DNA of 64,000 nucleotides from Chlorokybus atmophyticus (GCA_009103225.1 RHPI01001737.1:968540-1032539), one strand, 5' to 3'; positions 31,334 through 42,735 are shown, numbered from the stretch's first letter. The notes: generated from the sequence alone by a model not told the origin. A program made the numbers and translations.

Positions 31334-31794
31334 TCGACATGCATGGAGTGCTGCTCGTTGAAAGCCTTGGCTGTCTTGCATGCATTCCTAACACCGCAGT
31401 TGTCGTATTGCTAGTGTGTAGAAAGCCTCAGTACTCAATTCCATGTCCTCATCCATCCTTAACAGATGTGATCTGGTGACGAGACAAACATCGCAAGGAT
31501 GTCGTGTTTGGTTGCCCGACACAGTGCGTGCGAGTGTGGCAGTCTCCTGCATTACGACAAACTCAGATGCTCCTTACAACATCCTCTTCACATATCCTCT
31601 TCACAGGTCAATGCGTCTCGTCATCAGCTACAATACAAGCTAACACTTGTCTAGATTGACCGCCGTTTAACACTACAAGTGGTCATCGTTCAAAATTGCT
31701 TCGGCTGAAGAGATGTTTGACAGGATCAAAATGGCAGTGACCATCAAGTGGCATTGGGTAGAACTGCGCGAGTAGTGGAAATGGTGGTTATATT

Positions 31795-32080
31795 ATGGCG
31801 GCAAGTGTTTGGGGTATGGGGTCCGCCCCGACCTCGTACTGCTACAAAAACGTGTGCGTGTTAACCGCTAAGTGTCGCCAATTTTGTGCTCAAAAGCCCG
31901 TATTTGGACTCGCCGTTACAAATTGCATTGCCGCCGAGATGCCTTCGGGAAATTTTTAAGCATCTTTGCAATGTTCGGCATATTTATGCCTATTTGTGGC
32001 AATGGCGTTTGTCAACGTCTATACACCATAAGGTTAATAGTTTATACAACCGATTAATAGTCCCGGCGTTGTGTTCGGTA
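31795..32080 (+). repeat. R1 dispersed repeat, copy C (plus)
   Basis: Shows the R1 landmarks GGCGGCAAGTGTTTGGGGTATGG, CCGCCCCGACCTCGTAC, GTTAACCGCTAAGTG, and TTAAGCATCTTTGCAATG. An R2 copy (33330-33560) follows about 1.2 kb later, after an AT-rich stretch. Confidence 0.78.
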
Positions 32081-32259
32081 TAGGTGAATCTTAATGTTAA
32101 GATGTTTCAGGCTATCAATATTATTTCAACAAGTATAACAATTGCATTATCCACTCAAAACATTTGGACGTAACGTTACGATTCGATTTACTACTTTAAT
32201 AAGCGTGTTACGTGCCCATTTCATATGGGCCATATGAAACAATATACCGCTAAATGTGC

Positions 32260-32640
32260 ACCATGATGTGCTCCTTTTTTACAGTTTATATTACATAAAC
32301 ATTACATATCTAAGTCACAATGTCATGTATATTGATATAGTATATATTATATATACACATTATATATATCATATACATCAAATTTATACTTATAATATGT
32401 CCAAAATAAGATATTTATACATATACATATATTCATACATATATATATACATATAATATGTGTTATAGTGTATGTCTCTTATAAGCCATGCGTTATAATT
32501 TATTATATAGATACATGCATTATATGTACATGATATAGTTTATGTAATACCTATATATGCATATATTTTAGATTATGATATATACACACTTATAAGCATA
32601 TAATATAGATATTCATATAGTATCAACAGGGCTGCAAATA
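32260..32640. other. AT-rich island (TATA/ATAC-rich)
   Basis: Dense TATAT, ATACAT and TATAATAT strings, very unlike the surrounding GC-richer DNA. No gene; the Tyr/Ile-only open frame here is meaningless. Mixed AT-rich sequence continues to about 33300. Confidence 0.85.
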
Positions 32641-33329
32641 AGGATCTTATTATATAGCCAACTTGGCTTTTTGCCAACCAAACGTGATTTACATGATGCC
32701 AATGTGTGGCTACTTTCTCATAGTAGTAATTACCATCATGCCAGATGTGGCTATGATAAACACGCCGATTAGCCACTAGACGCCAGCCGCCGACGCTACC
32801 GACTGTCGGCGCCGGCGACTTTAGCTGCAAATCGAGCTCCTTCGACGATATTCAGTAAGCTTAGCTTGATATCGGTCGTTTAGGGTCCAAGTCAGGCCCT
32901 TTAGGGTCTGAGTTGGACCTAAAATGGCCAGATACCACACTGTCTCGCGCGTATCCTCGTGGTTAAGTGGCGTTTTGCGCGCCGTTTTGCATTTTGCGCG
33001 TCAAGCCACGGAGTGCCATGACGCGTGATGTAGTGGCTGTTTATGTGGCTGCGACTCGAGCTTTATGCAATTGCAAAAAACCCCACATTTCACCCAAATG
33101 AATTTACAAATGGCCACATTGGCTACTAACGGCCACAATTTACAGCGCTGAATATAAGTGTACATAAGCATTTATTATATGTACGCATATCATACATTCA
33201 AAAATTGCATGTAGAAATAATCAAATATACATTATGTTAACATATACAAATGTTTCATTGTACATATATGTGTGATATATTTGTGGTACAGGACATTATT
33301 GTACATGTTATTTGCATATATCTTAAGCA

Positions 33330-33560
33330 GTTGCATGACGTGGGGAAGTGCTTTGGACGGTCGAGGTCTGTTCCATACAGATCGAACGGCGTATAGCTGA
33401 TAGTCGCCGCCCAGTCAATGAGAGGTAGGCAAGCCGCGCATACCGCGCAGCCTGGCAGTCGCGGGTGCCGTATGTGATGGCCTGGGGGGATGCGCGTGCC
33501 CTGATGCCGGCCGGCCCAATCAGCCGCATCCATTTGTTCGCCTGTGTTGACCATGTTTGA
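33330..33560 (+). repeat. R2 dispersed repeat, copy 2 (plus)
   Basis: Matches the reverse complement of 12411-12675: CAGTTGCATGACG, GGACGGTCGAGG, GCCCAGTCA, GTCGCGGGTGCC, GCCGGCCGGCCC and CAGCCGCA in the same order. Confidence 0.75.
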
Positions 33561-33629
33561 TGATGCAGTGACTACAGCGTGTAATCAGTTAGCGTTAAAT
33601 GATAGAGAGGATTAGTTAGAACGAGGGTG

Positions 33630-33755
33630 AGTGGTGGCGGCATGTCTTTGGGGTAGAGGGCCTGCCCCGACCTCCTACCGCAAAAAACGCGGCCGTTTAA
33701 CCACTAAATGTGCTGCAATTGCACTGAATCGCTAGCGATTTTGGGTTGCCGTTGG
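33630..33755 (+). repeat. R1 dispersed repeat, copy D, 5' part
   Basis: GTGGCGGCATGTCTTTGGGG, CCCCGACCTCCTAC, GCGGCCGTTTAACCACTAAATG. The copy is cut at GTTGG (33751-33755) by the retrotransposon block; the rest resumes at 41913. Confidence 0.78.
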
Positions 33756-34282
33756 TGTAACGAGAGCAATAATAATAGGGGTATTATTGCTACTTAAATA
33801 ACACATTTTATATGAATAAGTATCAAAATATGCTTATTTATACCTCTTTTCTACGGTTCCTCGCTTATTAAAGGCTATGATGCTTTATCATAGCTTCAAT
33901 AAGTCCCAATGGGTGTAGAACCGCTTATTCAAGCCTATTTAGTGTCACATTTAATATAATGTGATCACTATCTCGTTAGGTACCTTACGATAGGTATCCT
34001 TTGCATAGGTACCTTATCGATATGTACCTTATCTGAGCTGTGATTGGCTCACGCTAGATTTCCTAACTACCCTATCTGTAGGGTCGATGTCTAGTTGTGA
34101 GTTAATCATCGAGAGGTATATAGTTGATATACTCTTGATATAAAAGGTCACATCAATCTGATGTGGGGACTTTCAGTTCTCTGCTCAGTGGCGGCCACGC
34201 CGTTAAAAGGCTTGTCTTAGGCGGTGTGGGTGTTGGGGTAGAGGATTGAAGGGGCATCACCGGCGACGGTGGTGCTGTTACA
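33756..34282 (+). repeat. 5' LTR of chromovirus copy 2
   Basis: 527 bp, direct repeat of 40214-40740 with scattered differences. Confidence 0.92.
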
Positions 34283-35163
34283 TTGGTATCCAAGAGCTGG
34301 GGGGTGACGTGGTTACTTATAGGGGGCGGCGACCTGCTTTCGGCCAATCAGAAGGCGTTGGCGGCGGCCTCCTATTCGTCCACGCAGCCCAAGCTTCAAG
34401 TTCGCTTCCCTGCGCTACCTCCACGTTGAAGCCACCTGACAAAGAGGCGGCCTCTCCACGTGTGAGATACCATCACACACGTCGGTGACTTGCCTGCTTG
34501 CCTGCTTGTCAACTGCTTGCCAGGTGCTTGCCAGGTGCACGTGTGTACATTCATGCACATCACACAGTGGCTTGCCAGTGCACTATCATTGCTTGCAGTG
34601 ATTGCCTGTCATTACATGCGGTGATTTCGGCTTGCTAGTGTGCCATCACTGTTTGTCACTTAGTGCACTATCATTGCATGCGGTGATTGCTTGTCATTGT
34701 GCTTGCCAGTGCATGTCGCAGTTAGTCACCGTACGGCTTGCCTGTTGCATGCCGTGACCCGCTCGCGGCTTTGCCGGGTCGTTTGACGTGGGTCCGTAAG
34801 TTTCAAACCAAACTGTTCCCAAACCCTCCCCCTCTGGCTTCGGCCTTAAGATCGGAACTTGGTTAGGACAGTTGTGGGGAGGTTCTAGGACAATCCGTCC
34901 TCAAACCCTGTTAGTCTGAAACCCTCCCCCTCTGGCTTCGGCCTGGAGATTGGGACTTGGTTGAGGACAACACAGGGTTAGGACATTCTGGTCCCACTCA
35001 GATTTGTTCTGTTTGGTGACACTCCAGATCCAACCTTTCCTATTTTGGGACTGGTTTGGACTTTGTTTGAGACTTTTACAACTTGGGGTCATTTTGATCC
35101 TCTCGTTGAACCTGGTCCATTGGTGAGGTTCTCACCATCCCATTCTGCCTGTTTTGCAGACAA
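34283..35163 (+). other. leader of chromovirus copy 2
   Basis: Untranslated stretch between primer-binding site and gag. It contains repeats of CTTGCCAGTGC/CATTGC type (34480-34740) and two near-copies of CCCTCCCCCTCTGGCTTCGG about 100 bp apart (34825 and 34922). Confidence 0.7.
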
Positions 35164-36340
35164 ATGGAAGAAAACTCGGTGCCCACCTCAAAAGGGGAGA
35201 GCTCGGAAAAAGAGCAACCTTCCCGTGAGGAGGATTTTCCATCCATGGAAGATATTCCGAATCCGGATGATGCACCTGATGAGTCTCAAGCTGCCAAAGC
35301 TGCGGAAGCTTCAGTGGATGATAGATCACCTTCTATATTCCCTAAGTTTTCCATTCGCATGACACAGCAGGACTTGATGGAGCATTTCCTTGGCACCTAT
35401 GATCAGGACCCTCGTGAGGCGATTGTCTCATTCGTGAACTTTCTCTTCCCTTTGGCAGAATAAGTTTCAAAGCTCACCACCTTTATGGGGCGAGATTGGG
35501 AGGGGCAGATGGGTGAAGGCAAACGTGTTCTGAATATGATCGAGCGTCTTCAACGTGCTGACGGTGGTCCACCTGTTCAAGCACTTGCTCGTCCTGCCGA
35601 GTTTTTTCCCAACAAGCAAGCGGCCATCTTCAACTGGGCTTGTGAAGTTGCGACACTATGTCAACTCCCTTCACATTTCTTAGGAGGGGAAATTGCGTGT
35701 AGCTGAGTTGCTGATCCCAAACGATGCTCTGGCAGAGTGGTACCGCCGTAAGCAACGGGATACAAACCTCGGGCGGGAAGTAAATCAGCTGTGCTTTTTC
35801 ATGGAGCAGCGCTATGGTGGCGCAGATCCTGCCCAGGTTGCTCGCAACCAGCTGCACAACCTGCGTCAGAACGGGCGTCCGGTTCAGCAGTATATCCAGG
35901 ATTTTCAGTCGTTTGTCAGCAAGATCAATGCTGGCAAACTACCTATCAGTGATGCTGATCAGCTGGATATGTTCAGGCGTGGCTTGGACACAGATCTCGT
36001 GCAGCATGTGGCCGTCAACCCCGCGAGTTTGCAAGAGTGGGCCTCGACGGATTTACCAATGCTGATGCAGATGGTTGCTGCTGTGGACAGTGTAAAGCGC
36101 TCTCACGCCAACATGCAAACCACAGCAAAAGAGGCAGCCCCGGTTTCAGCTGCAAAGCGCCCGGCCACTGACAACAAACCTTTTGTGAAAAAGGCGAAAC
36201 CATCTCATCCTGCTAGCCCCTACAACGCGGCCAAATCCATCATCACTTGCAGTTTCTGCAAGAAGACAGGTCATGGGGAGGCTAAGTGCTATGCAAAACA
36301 GAATGCACAGAAGGCCAAGCAGCAGAGAGACAAGAAATAG
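35164..36340 (+). pseudogene. gag of chromovirus copy 2, broken
   Basis: The frame begins MEENSVPTSKGE, hits an in-frame TAA at 35461-35463, continues to about 35690, then needs a frame change into 35693-36340. The second part has the retrotransposon gag core (LAEWYRRKQRDT, FFMEQRYGG, NLRQNGRPVQQYIQDFQ) and one zinc knuckle CSFCKKTGHGEAKCYAK (CX2CX4HX4C). Gag would form the particle that packages element RNA. Confidence 0.88.
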
Positions 36341-36343
36341 GAA

Positions 36344-39300
36344 TTGTCCGTGGTTGGTAGCTTAGTCGAGCAGAACGACTTTAAAAGCTATGTACTTCTT
36401 GATAAAGTTTCCTCTCTTTGTGATGTATCAGATGTATGGACTGATATGAGCACACCACCTGTGTTGAGAAATGCAAACGGTTGTGTTTTAATCAATGTTC
36501 CAATCTCTGAATTCGTAACCGCTGTTAAGCACTTACACGAGTTGCAATTACAACATGCTGTCACTGCATGTGTAGTTATCCCTCGATATCATGGCCCGTG
36601 GTCGCGATTGTTGAAAGGGGGAGAAGTAATCATGCAACTCTCACGCAAAGATACAGGAGCTTCACCGTTGCAAGTGATCTTTATAAAGTCTGCTACCAAT
36701 CACGGCACTCCGACATTAGCTACATTTGATGGTCACTCAGTGCCACTCAAATGGAGATTTGAGAGTCAACTTATGGGTACACCATGTACATCATTGATTG
36801 ATACTAGTGCAAACCATAACTTTGTTGAACATGCTTGGGTGAAACGTTATAACATTCCTTTCACACCAGTCACGTCATATGTACGTGCTGCTGGTTCCAC
36901 TCTCAATGCAATGGGAGAGGTAAAAGGGCGTTTTGTATGGCCATATAACCCGACCAGCCTTCATCGTGGTGGATATTGGTATCCCCGGGGTGGATGTCCT
37001 TTTAGGGGAACAATGGCACACTAAAGCAGGTTTACAATTAAGCTCTCGAGCCAATACGTGCACCCTTCGTAAAGGGAAACGTATGATGACTTTAACAGCA
37101 TCTGTACTCGCACGTATACCACGCGATAATGTTCCGCTCCTCTCTGCTATGCAATTGAAACGTTGCATGCGTAAACGTGAGGAAGTATACTTACTGCACT
37201 TACGACAGGTGGAAACACCTGCTGAACAGGCTATCAGTGACCCTGTGGTGCAGTCACTTACGGAACAATACGCAGATGTATTTCAGGATGAACTCCCAGA
37301 GTCGCCTCCCGATCGAAACATACATCATACCATTCCGTTAGAGGAGGGGGCAAAGCCACCTTGGCGGCCTATATACAGGCTAAGTCCCTTAGAACACGCG
37401 GAGATGGAAAAACGGCTCAAAGAGTTATTGGACAAAGGTTTAATAACAAAGAGCATATCTCCTTGTGGTGCACCAATTTTGTTTGTGCCCAAAAAGAATG
37501 GCAAGCTACGCATGTGTATTGATTACCGTGCGTTGAACAAGGTCACTGTGAAAAACAGATACCCTTTGCCTCGGATTGATGATTTGTTTGATAAGCTGTC
37601 AGGTGCAACAGTGTTCAGCACGCTGGATTTGACCAGTGATTATCATCAAATTGAAATCCACCCGTCGGATATACAAAAAACTGCAATTCGCACCCCACTA
37701 GGACACTTTGAGTATAAAGTGTTACCATTTGGGTTAACAAATGCACCGGCTACATTTCAGACAGCAATGAACGCGGTATTTGCTGATGAATTGTACAAGT
37801 TTGTACTGGTAAATCTAGACGACATTATTGTGTTCAGCAAAACCGGGGAGGACCACCACAAACATGTGGAATTGGTTCTAGCTAAATTACGCGAACACAA
37901 GTTCCATGCCAACCTATCCAAATGCAACTTTGCAAAGGATGAACTACCCTTTTCAGGGCATGTGATTGGCAAAGAAGGATTGAAACCAGATCCTCAAAAG
38001 ATGTGTGCGGTAAAGGATTGGCCACCACCCAAGGATGTACATCAGTTACATGCTTTCTTGGGGCTAGCCAATTATTTCCGCAAGTTCATGCGAGCATATT
38101 CTGGCATGGCAAATCCTTTAACATCTTTACTAAGAAAAGATGTTAAGTTTATGTGGACGGAGGCACACGAGGTTGCTTTTACACGCATTAAAGATGCATT
38201 AACGCAAGACCCTATGTTAGCCTTCCCCGACCACACCAAGCCTTTTGTGGTGATCAGTGATGCTTCCACCATTGGGTGTGGGGCAGTCCTTCTACAGGAT
38301 GACAGACCATGTGCATATGAAAGCAGAAAGTTCATTTCTGCTTAACGTAATTACACAACCACTGAGCAGGAATTGCTCGAGGTGGTGCACGCGCTGCGCA
38401 CATGGCGTTGCTACTTGGAAGGGGTGGAGTTTTCAGTGATTACTGATCACAACCCGCTCACATTATTTCATACGCAACAAAATCTGTCGAGGCGGCAAGC
38501 TAGGTGGAATGAATTCATTTCTCGTTTCACTTTCACTTGGCAATACCGTCCGGGTCGCACCAATGTGGCGGATCCACTAAGTCGCAGCCCTGCTCTTTTG
38601 GCACTTACGCGCTCTCGAAGTACGCGTAATGTACAACAGCCTGAAGATCCTTTCTTAAAGGAAGTGTCCGCAGGTTATAACTCAGATGATTGGTTTAGCA
38701 GTCAAACCAACTTGCAACAGCTTACTGCTGTTAGCAATCTGTGGTATAAAGGGGAGCAGTTGGCAATTCCCAACTCGGGCGACTTGCGTAAGCAATGCTT
38801 ACATTCAGTGCATGACCCGCCGTATGCTGGGCATTTGGGGAAACACAAAACACTCAAATCTGCGCAACAGTTATACTGGTGGCCGTCAATGTCAGCTGAC
38901 GTGGACCAATATGTTCGCACATGTGACGTGTGTCAACGTAATAAGCCACTACGACAAAAACAAGCGGGATTGCTTAAACCATTGGCAATTCCAGAACAAA
39001 AGTGGGATAGTGTCAGTATGGATTTGATTACTGACCTACCTGAAACATCAGCTAAACACTGCTATTGTGGTTTTTGTCGACCGTTTGACTAAAATGGTGC
39101 ACTTTGCCCCGTGTTGCACAACTGTAAGTGCACGGGACTTGGCACACTTATTTATGTCCACGGTCTTTCGCGTTCACGGTGTACCGCGTGAACTTGTCAC
39201 AGATCGTGATCCTCGGTTTGTCTCCAAGTTTTGGCGAGAAGTCTATGAATTGTTGGGGGTAAAACAAAGCAAGTCGACTGCTTTCCACCCGCAAACGGAC

Positions 39301-39830
39301 GGTCAAACTGAGCGAGCAAATCAAATACTGGAAGAAATGCTTCGCCACTATGTGGCTCCTAATCATGCTGATTGGGACAGGTACTTGCCAATGGCAGAGT
39401 CTCTGTGAACAACGCGTGGCAGGAAAGTGTAAAGAAAACCCCATTTTTCTTCAATTATGGGATTCGCCCAAGCACACCAGCGTCATTGCGTGTACCTCGC
39501 AATGCCCTGACTGTACCAGCGGCAAAGGAATTTGCCACTGATATGCAAGAAAATTTGGCTCGAGCCAAGCTGTGTCTGTCAGAAGCACAGGACAAGCAAA
39601 AAGCTTATGCTGATACACATCGAAAAATGGCCACTTTTGATGTCGGCGATAAAGTTTTGCTTAACGCAAAGAACATAACCATCAAAGGTACGGGTGCTCG
39701 CAAGTTGCTGCCCCGATGGTTAGGTCCATTCTCTATCACTGATAGAGTTGGTACGCACGCTTATCGACTGCAATTGCCCCCAAGTGTGCGTATACACAAC
39801 GTGTTCCATGTGAACTTGTTGAAACCTTAG
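36344..39830 (+). pseudogene. pol of chromovirus copy 2, broken
   Basis: Protease region (36344-37024) reads LIDTSANHNF, with Ser where the family has Gly. A frame change near 36950 enters reverse transcriptase (36933-38345): PPWRPIYRLSPLE, VPKKNGKLRMCIDYRALN, FSTLDLTSDYHQIEI, FGLTNAPATFQ, LVNLDDIIVFSK (Asn replaces Tyr of YLDD, both Asp kept). RNase H (VISDASTIGCGAVL) is cut by TAA at 38343-38345 and continues in 38373-39092. Integrase has the zinc part (CDVCQRNK), then a frame change, then DRLTKMVHF, TDRDPRF and TERANQ for the D-D-E triad, a stop near 39406, and a C-terminal piece to 39830. At least four lesions make this copy inactive. Confidence 0.9.
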
Positions 39831-39874
39831 CCCGCTCAGACGGTAGAACACAGCCTCCACCACCGCCAGTTGAG

Positions 39875-40066
39875 GTGGACAGCGAGCTCGAATACGAGGT
39901 GGAAGCTATATTGAACCATAAGCTAAATAGTCGAGGACGCGCAACTCGCTATTTGGTGAAATGGAAAGGGTATGGCCCGGAACATAACAGTTCGAAGCCC
40001 GACAGGCATCTTACGCACTGCCGCAAGTTGCTTCGAGCTTATTGGGATTCATGTGCTGTCCCATAA
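39875..40066 (+). pseudogene. chromodomain at the pol C-terminus of copy 2
   Basis: [15 protein letters not shown] and [18 protein letters not shown] fit the chromodomain consensus (two aromatic-cage positions kept). In chromoviruses this module steers integration toward heterochromatin marks. It is separated from pol by a stop after LLKP. Confidence 0.85.
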
Positions 40067-40213
40067 ATTGTGGGCTTGGTTTTATGACAGACTGGCAGTG
40101 CAATTTCATTACCACCCTGTCATTTCCTGCTATCTCACTGGTTACAATTACTCAATATCAAGCCTAATCAACTTAAGTTCAACGAGGACGTTGAAAACCT
40201 AAGTGGGGGGGAA

Positions 40214-40740
40214 TGTAACGGGAGCAATAATAATAGGGGTATTATTGCTACCTAAATAACACATTTTGTATAAATAAGTATTTACATATGCTTATTTATA
40301 CCTCTTTTCTACGGTTCCTCGCTTATTAAAGGCTATGATGCTTTATCATAGCTTCAATAAGTCCCAATGGGTGTAGAACCGCTTATTCAAGCCTATTTAG
40401 TGTCACATTTGATTTAATGTGATCACTATCTCGTTAGGTACCTTACGATAGATATCTTTTTTATAGGTACCTTATCGATATGTACCTTATCTGAGCTGTG
40501 ATTGGCTCACGCTAGATTTTCTAACTACCATATCTGTAGGGTCGATGTCTGGTTGTGAGTTAATTATTGAGAGGTATATAGTTGATATACTCTTGATATA
40601 AAAGGTCACATCAATCTGATGTGGGGACTTTCAGTTCTCTGCTCAGTGGCGGCCACGCCGTTGAAAGGCTTGTCATAGGCGGTGTGGGTGTTGGGGTAGA
40701 GGATTGAAGGGGCATCACCGGCGACGGTGGTGCTATTACA
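40214..40740 (+). repeat. 3' LTR of chromovirus copy 2
   Basis: 527 bp direct repeat of 33756-34282; followed without a gap by a truncated copy of the same LTR. Confidence 0.92.
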
Positions 40741-41242
40741 GGTATTATTGCTACACAAATAACACATTTTGTATGATTAAGTATTTAAATATGCTTATGT
40801 ATACCTCTTTTCTACGGTTCCTCGCTTATTAAAGGCTGTGATGCTTTATCATAGCTTAAATAAGTCCCAATGGGTGTAGAACCGCTTATTCAAGCCTTTT
40901 TAGTGTCACATTTGATATAATGTGATCACTATCTCGTTAGGTACCTCACGATAGGTATCGTTGGATAGATACCTTATCGATAGGTACCTTATCTGAGCTG
41001 TGATTGGCTCACGCTAGATTTCCTAACTACCTTATTTATTGGGTCGATGTCTAATTGTGAATTAATTATTGAGAGGTATATAGTTGATATACTCTTGATA
41101 TAAAAGGTCACATCAATCTGATGTGGGGACTTTCAGTTCTCTACTCAGTGGCGGCCACGCCGTTGAAAGGCTTGTCATAGGCGGTGTGGGTGTTGGGGTA
41201 GAGGATTGAAGGGGCATCACCGGCAACGGTGGTGCTGTGACA
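40741..41242 (+). repeat. partial LTR (same family), lacking its first about 27 bp
   Basis: Begins GGTATTATTGCTAC, which is internal to the full LTR, and runs to GCTGTGACA at 41242. A primer-binding-like TTGGTCATCGGAGC follows, so this is the 5' LTR of a further, mostly deleted element. Confidence 0.85.
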
Positions 41243-41616
41243 TTGGTCATCGGAGCTTGAGACCTGGGTTCGATTCCTGCCTTGCACACGAATTCCGCGG
41301 TCGTTGTCTCTCGATCCAATAACATCGTAAATGGTCACTATAAGTGCCATCGTCGATGGGTCGCGACTTGCATAATGGCAGTCGCGCCGAACTGACTAGT
41401 TCAGTCGGCGCGGCAGGGCGCGACCTACCTATCGCGGCGACGCGACCTGTGGGGCCGGCAGCGGCGCGCTATGCGCGCGTTGACCGGTATGGGCCTAAAT
41501 TGGCCCGTCCTTGGGGGGTGGGGCCGGTAACCAACCCTAAATCAGACCCCTAGGAAGATTCCTCAGCTGATGAGCGCCAGCTGCCGAGGACGTCAGCGTT
41601 CTTAAAAGGGGGGGAA
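41243..41616 (+). mobile_element. interior remnant with primer-binding site, B-box-like motif and purine tract
   Basis: TTGGTCATCGGAGC starts it; CTGGGTTCGATTCC (41266-41279) resembles a tRNA T-arm/B box; AAAAGGGGGGGAA ends it just before a TGTAACG. No coding potential. It looks like a non-autonomous interior similar in plan to the TRIM at 29.6 kb. Confidence 0.65.
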
Positions 41617-41694
41617 TGTAACGGGAAGGTACATTAAATTACCACAAATCGACCATAAAAGCACCAAGTCTTTTGTGGTCGAATGGGCTGTGAC
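41617..41694 (+). repeat. short LTR-like segment, 78 bp
   Basis: Starts TGTAACGGGAAGG, ends GGGCTGTGACA and is followed by TTGGTATCGGAGC, so it has the ends and primer-binding site of a miniature LTR from another family. Confidence 0.6.
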
Positions 41695-41708
41695 ATTGGT
41701 ATCGGAGC

Positions 41709-41912
41709 TAGGGTTGATGTCTAGTTGTGAGTTAATTATCGAGAGGTATATAATTGATATACTCTTGATATACAAGGTCACATCAATCTGATGTGGGGAC
41801 TTTCAGTTCTCTGCTCAGTGGCGGCCACGCCGTTGAAAGGCTTGTCATAGGCGGTGTGGGTGTTGGGGTAGAGGATTGAAGGGGCATCACCGGCGACGGT
41901 GGTGCTGTGACA
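41709..41912 (+). repeat. partial LTR (copy 2 family), 3' 204 bp
   Basis: Matches the last 200 bp of the full LTR, ending GCTGTGACA at 41912, and is followed by GTTGG, the same 5-mer that precedes the full left LTR at 33751-33755. Confidence 0.88.
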
Positions 41913-42075
41913 GTTGGCAAGCAGTTGCCGCTGAGAGAGTTTTCAGCATCTTTTATGCATCTCCGCAATGATTGGCCAATTCGCTGCCTTTTTCAGCAAC
42001 GGCTGTTGTCACCGTTGCGATCCTAATTGGTCAAATTCATGCGTGACCAAGTGGTGGCCAAATGATGCAATTTTT
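41913..42075 (+). repeat. R1 dispersed repeat, copy D, 3' part
   Basis: Contains the R1 tail: AGCATCTTTTATGCATCTCCGCAATG, AACGGCTGTTGTCACCG, and GACCAAGTGGTGGCCAAATG. Together with 33630-33755 it makes one R1 copy interrupted by about 8.2 kb of retrotransposon sequence. Confidence 0.75.
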
Positions 42076-42509
42076 CGTTGTATTGAATTCTAACGTTAAG
42101 GTAATTTAAGTCAGCATTACTTTAATGATTGTGACCTTGGCATTACTTACTGAATATCTTAGCACATACCGTGGCGTAAACGTTATGTTAAATATTAAGT
42201 TTTTTAACACTTAACTGCAGGGTGCTAGCTATATTGCACCATATTGCACCATTTTTGACCATTAGGTTACGTTAGATATCGTCCATTACGCTCAATCAGT
42301 GCAATCTTGATACCCCCCTCCCTGGTACAACGCCCTCTTTCGAATAGAGTGCCCCCCCGAATACAATTACCCCATAAAGTTTGGGGGGCACTGTGTTGGA
42401 AGGGGGCAGTGTGAACGGGTAAATACGGTATGCATAATTTACCGCTAGAAGTGTCCATGTGCACACCGTTTGTGCTCGTATTGTATTTTATAAGCAAAGA
42501 CGAGCAATA

Positions 42510-42735
42510 TTGTGATGTTGGGATGTGCTCTGGACGGCCGAGATGTAAACGACGTAGATCCAACGGCTTGAGATTGGTCATAGCCGCCCAGCCACTGAGT
42601 GGCAGGCGGGACGCATACAGGCGCGCAGCCCGCCAGTCGCGGGTGCCTATGTGTGATGGGCCAGTGATGGCCCTTCGTCGTATGGGGATACGTGTGTGAT
42701 GTGCCGGCCGGCAGGCCGGCACATCAGCCGCACCA
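42510..42735 (+). repeat. R2 dispersed repeat, copy 3 (plus)
   Basis: TCTGGACGGCCGAGATG, GCCCAGCCACTGAG, GTCGCGGGTGCC, then GCCGGCCGGCAGGCCGGC and CAGCCGCACC, in the same order as in the copies at 12.4 and 33.3 kb. Confidence 0.75.

Larger units (their letters stand above)
29188..31381 (-). pseudogene. unidentified gene split by a TRIM retrotransposon
   Basis: Two minus-strand frames, 30675-30208 and 29570-29487, join in phase if the TRIM and one copy of its target duplicate are ignored (VRVVK, then GGAAVYMTSGVSMARANKMF). A further exon-like piece at about 29322-29188 (LEWEKCRGGPNLDVVTMEQV, ending at CAG/GTGAAC) probably follows after a short intron. Upstream frames (30910-30690: LLDSEVNNFF, YNELAAFKSAVLNM; 31381 down: further pieces) may be earlier exons, but their joins are unclear and at least one frame change near 30680 is needed. 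I recognise no domain; it could be a cellular gene or an unlisted transposon protein. Confidence 0.5.
33756..40740 (+). mobile_element. Ty3/gypsy chromovirus, degenerate copy 2
   Basis: LTRs at 33756-34282 and 40214-40740 (527 bp each) start TGTAACG and end TTACA. The primer-binding site TTGGTATCCAAGAGC follows the left LTR; a purine tract (GTGGGGGGGAA) precedes the right one. Gag, protease, reverse transcriptase/RNase H, integrase and chromodomain are in order on the plus strand. The left target duplicate GTTGG is not found after 40740; it is found after the last partial LTR at 41912, so the element sits in a rearranged cluster. Confidence 0.93.

Noticed and set aside
30773-31361. Long plus-strand ORFs
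   Set aside because: No motif; they overlap antisense to frames that are more consistent with the minus-strand gene split by the TRIM, though that gene is itself unidentified.
32256-32456. Tyr/Ile-rich ORF
   Set aside because: By-product of the TATA-rich island.
32880-32920. Telomere-type TTTAGGG repeats
   Set aside because: Only two scattered copies; not a tandem array.
41262-41285. tRNA gene
   Set aside because: CTGGGTTCGATTCC looks like a T-arm, but no acceptor stem, D-arm or anticodon arm can be folded around it; better explained as part of a small LTR element.
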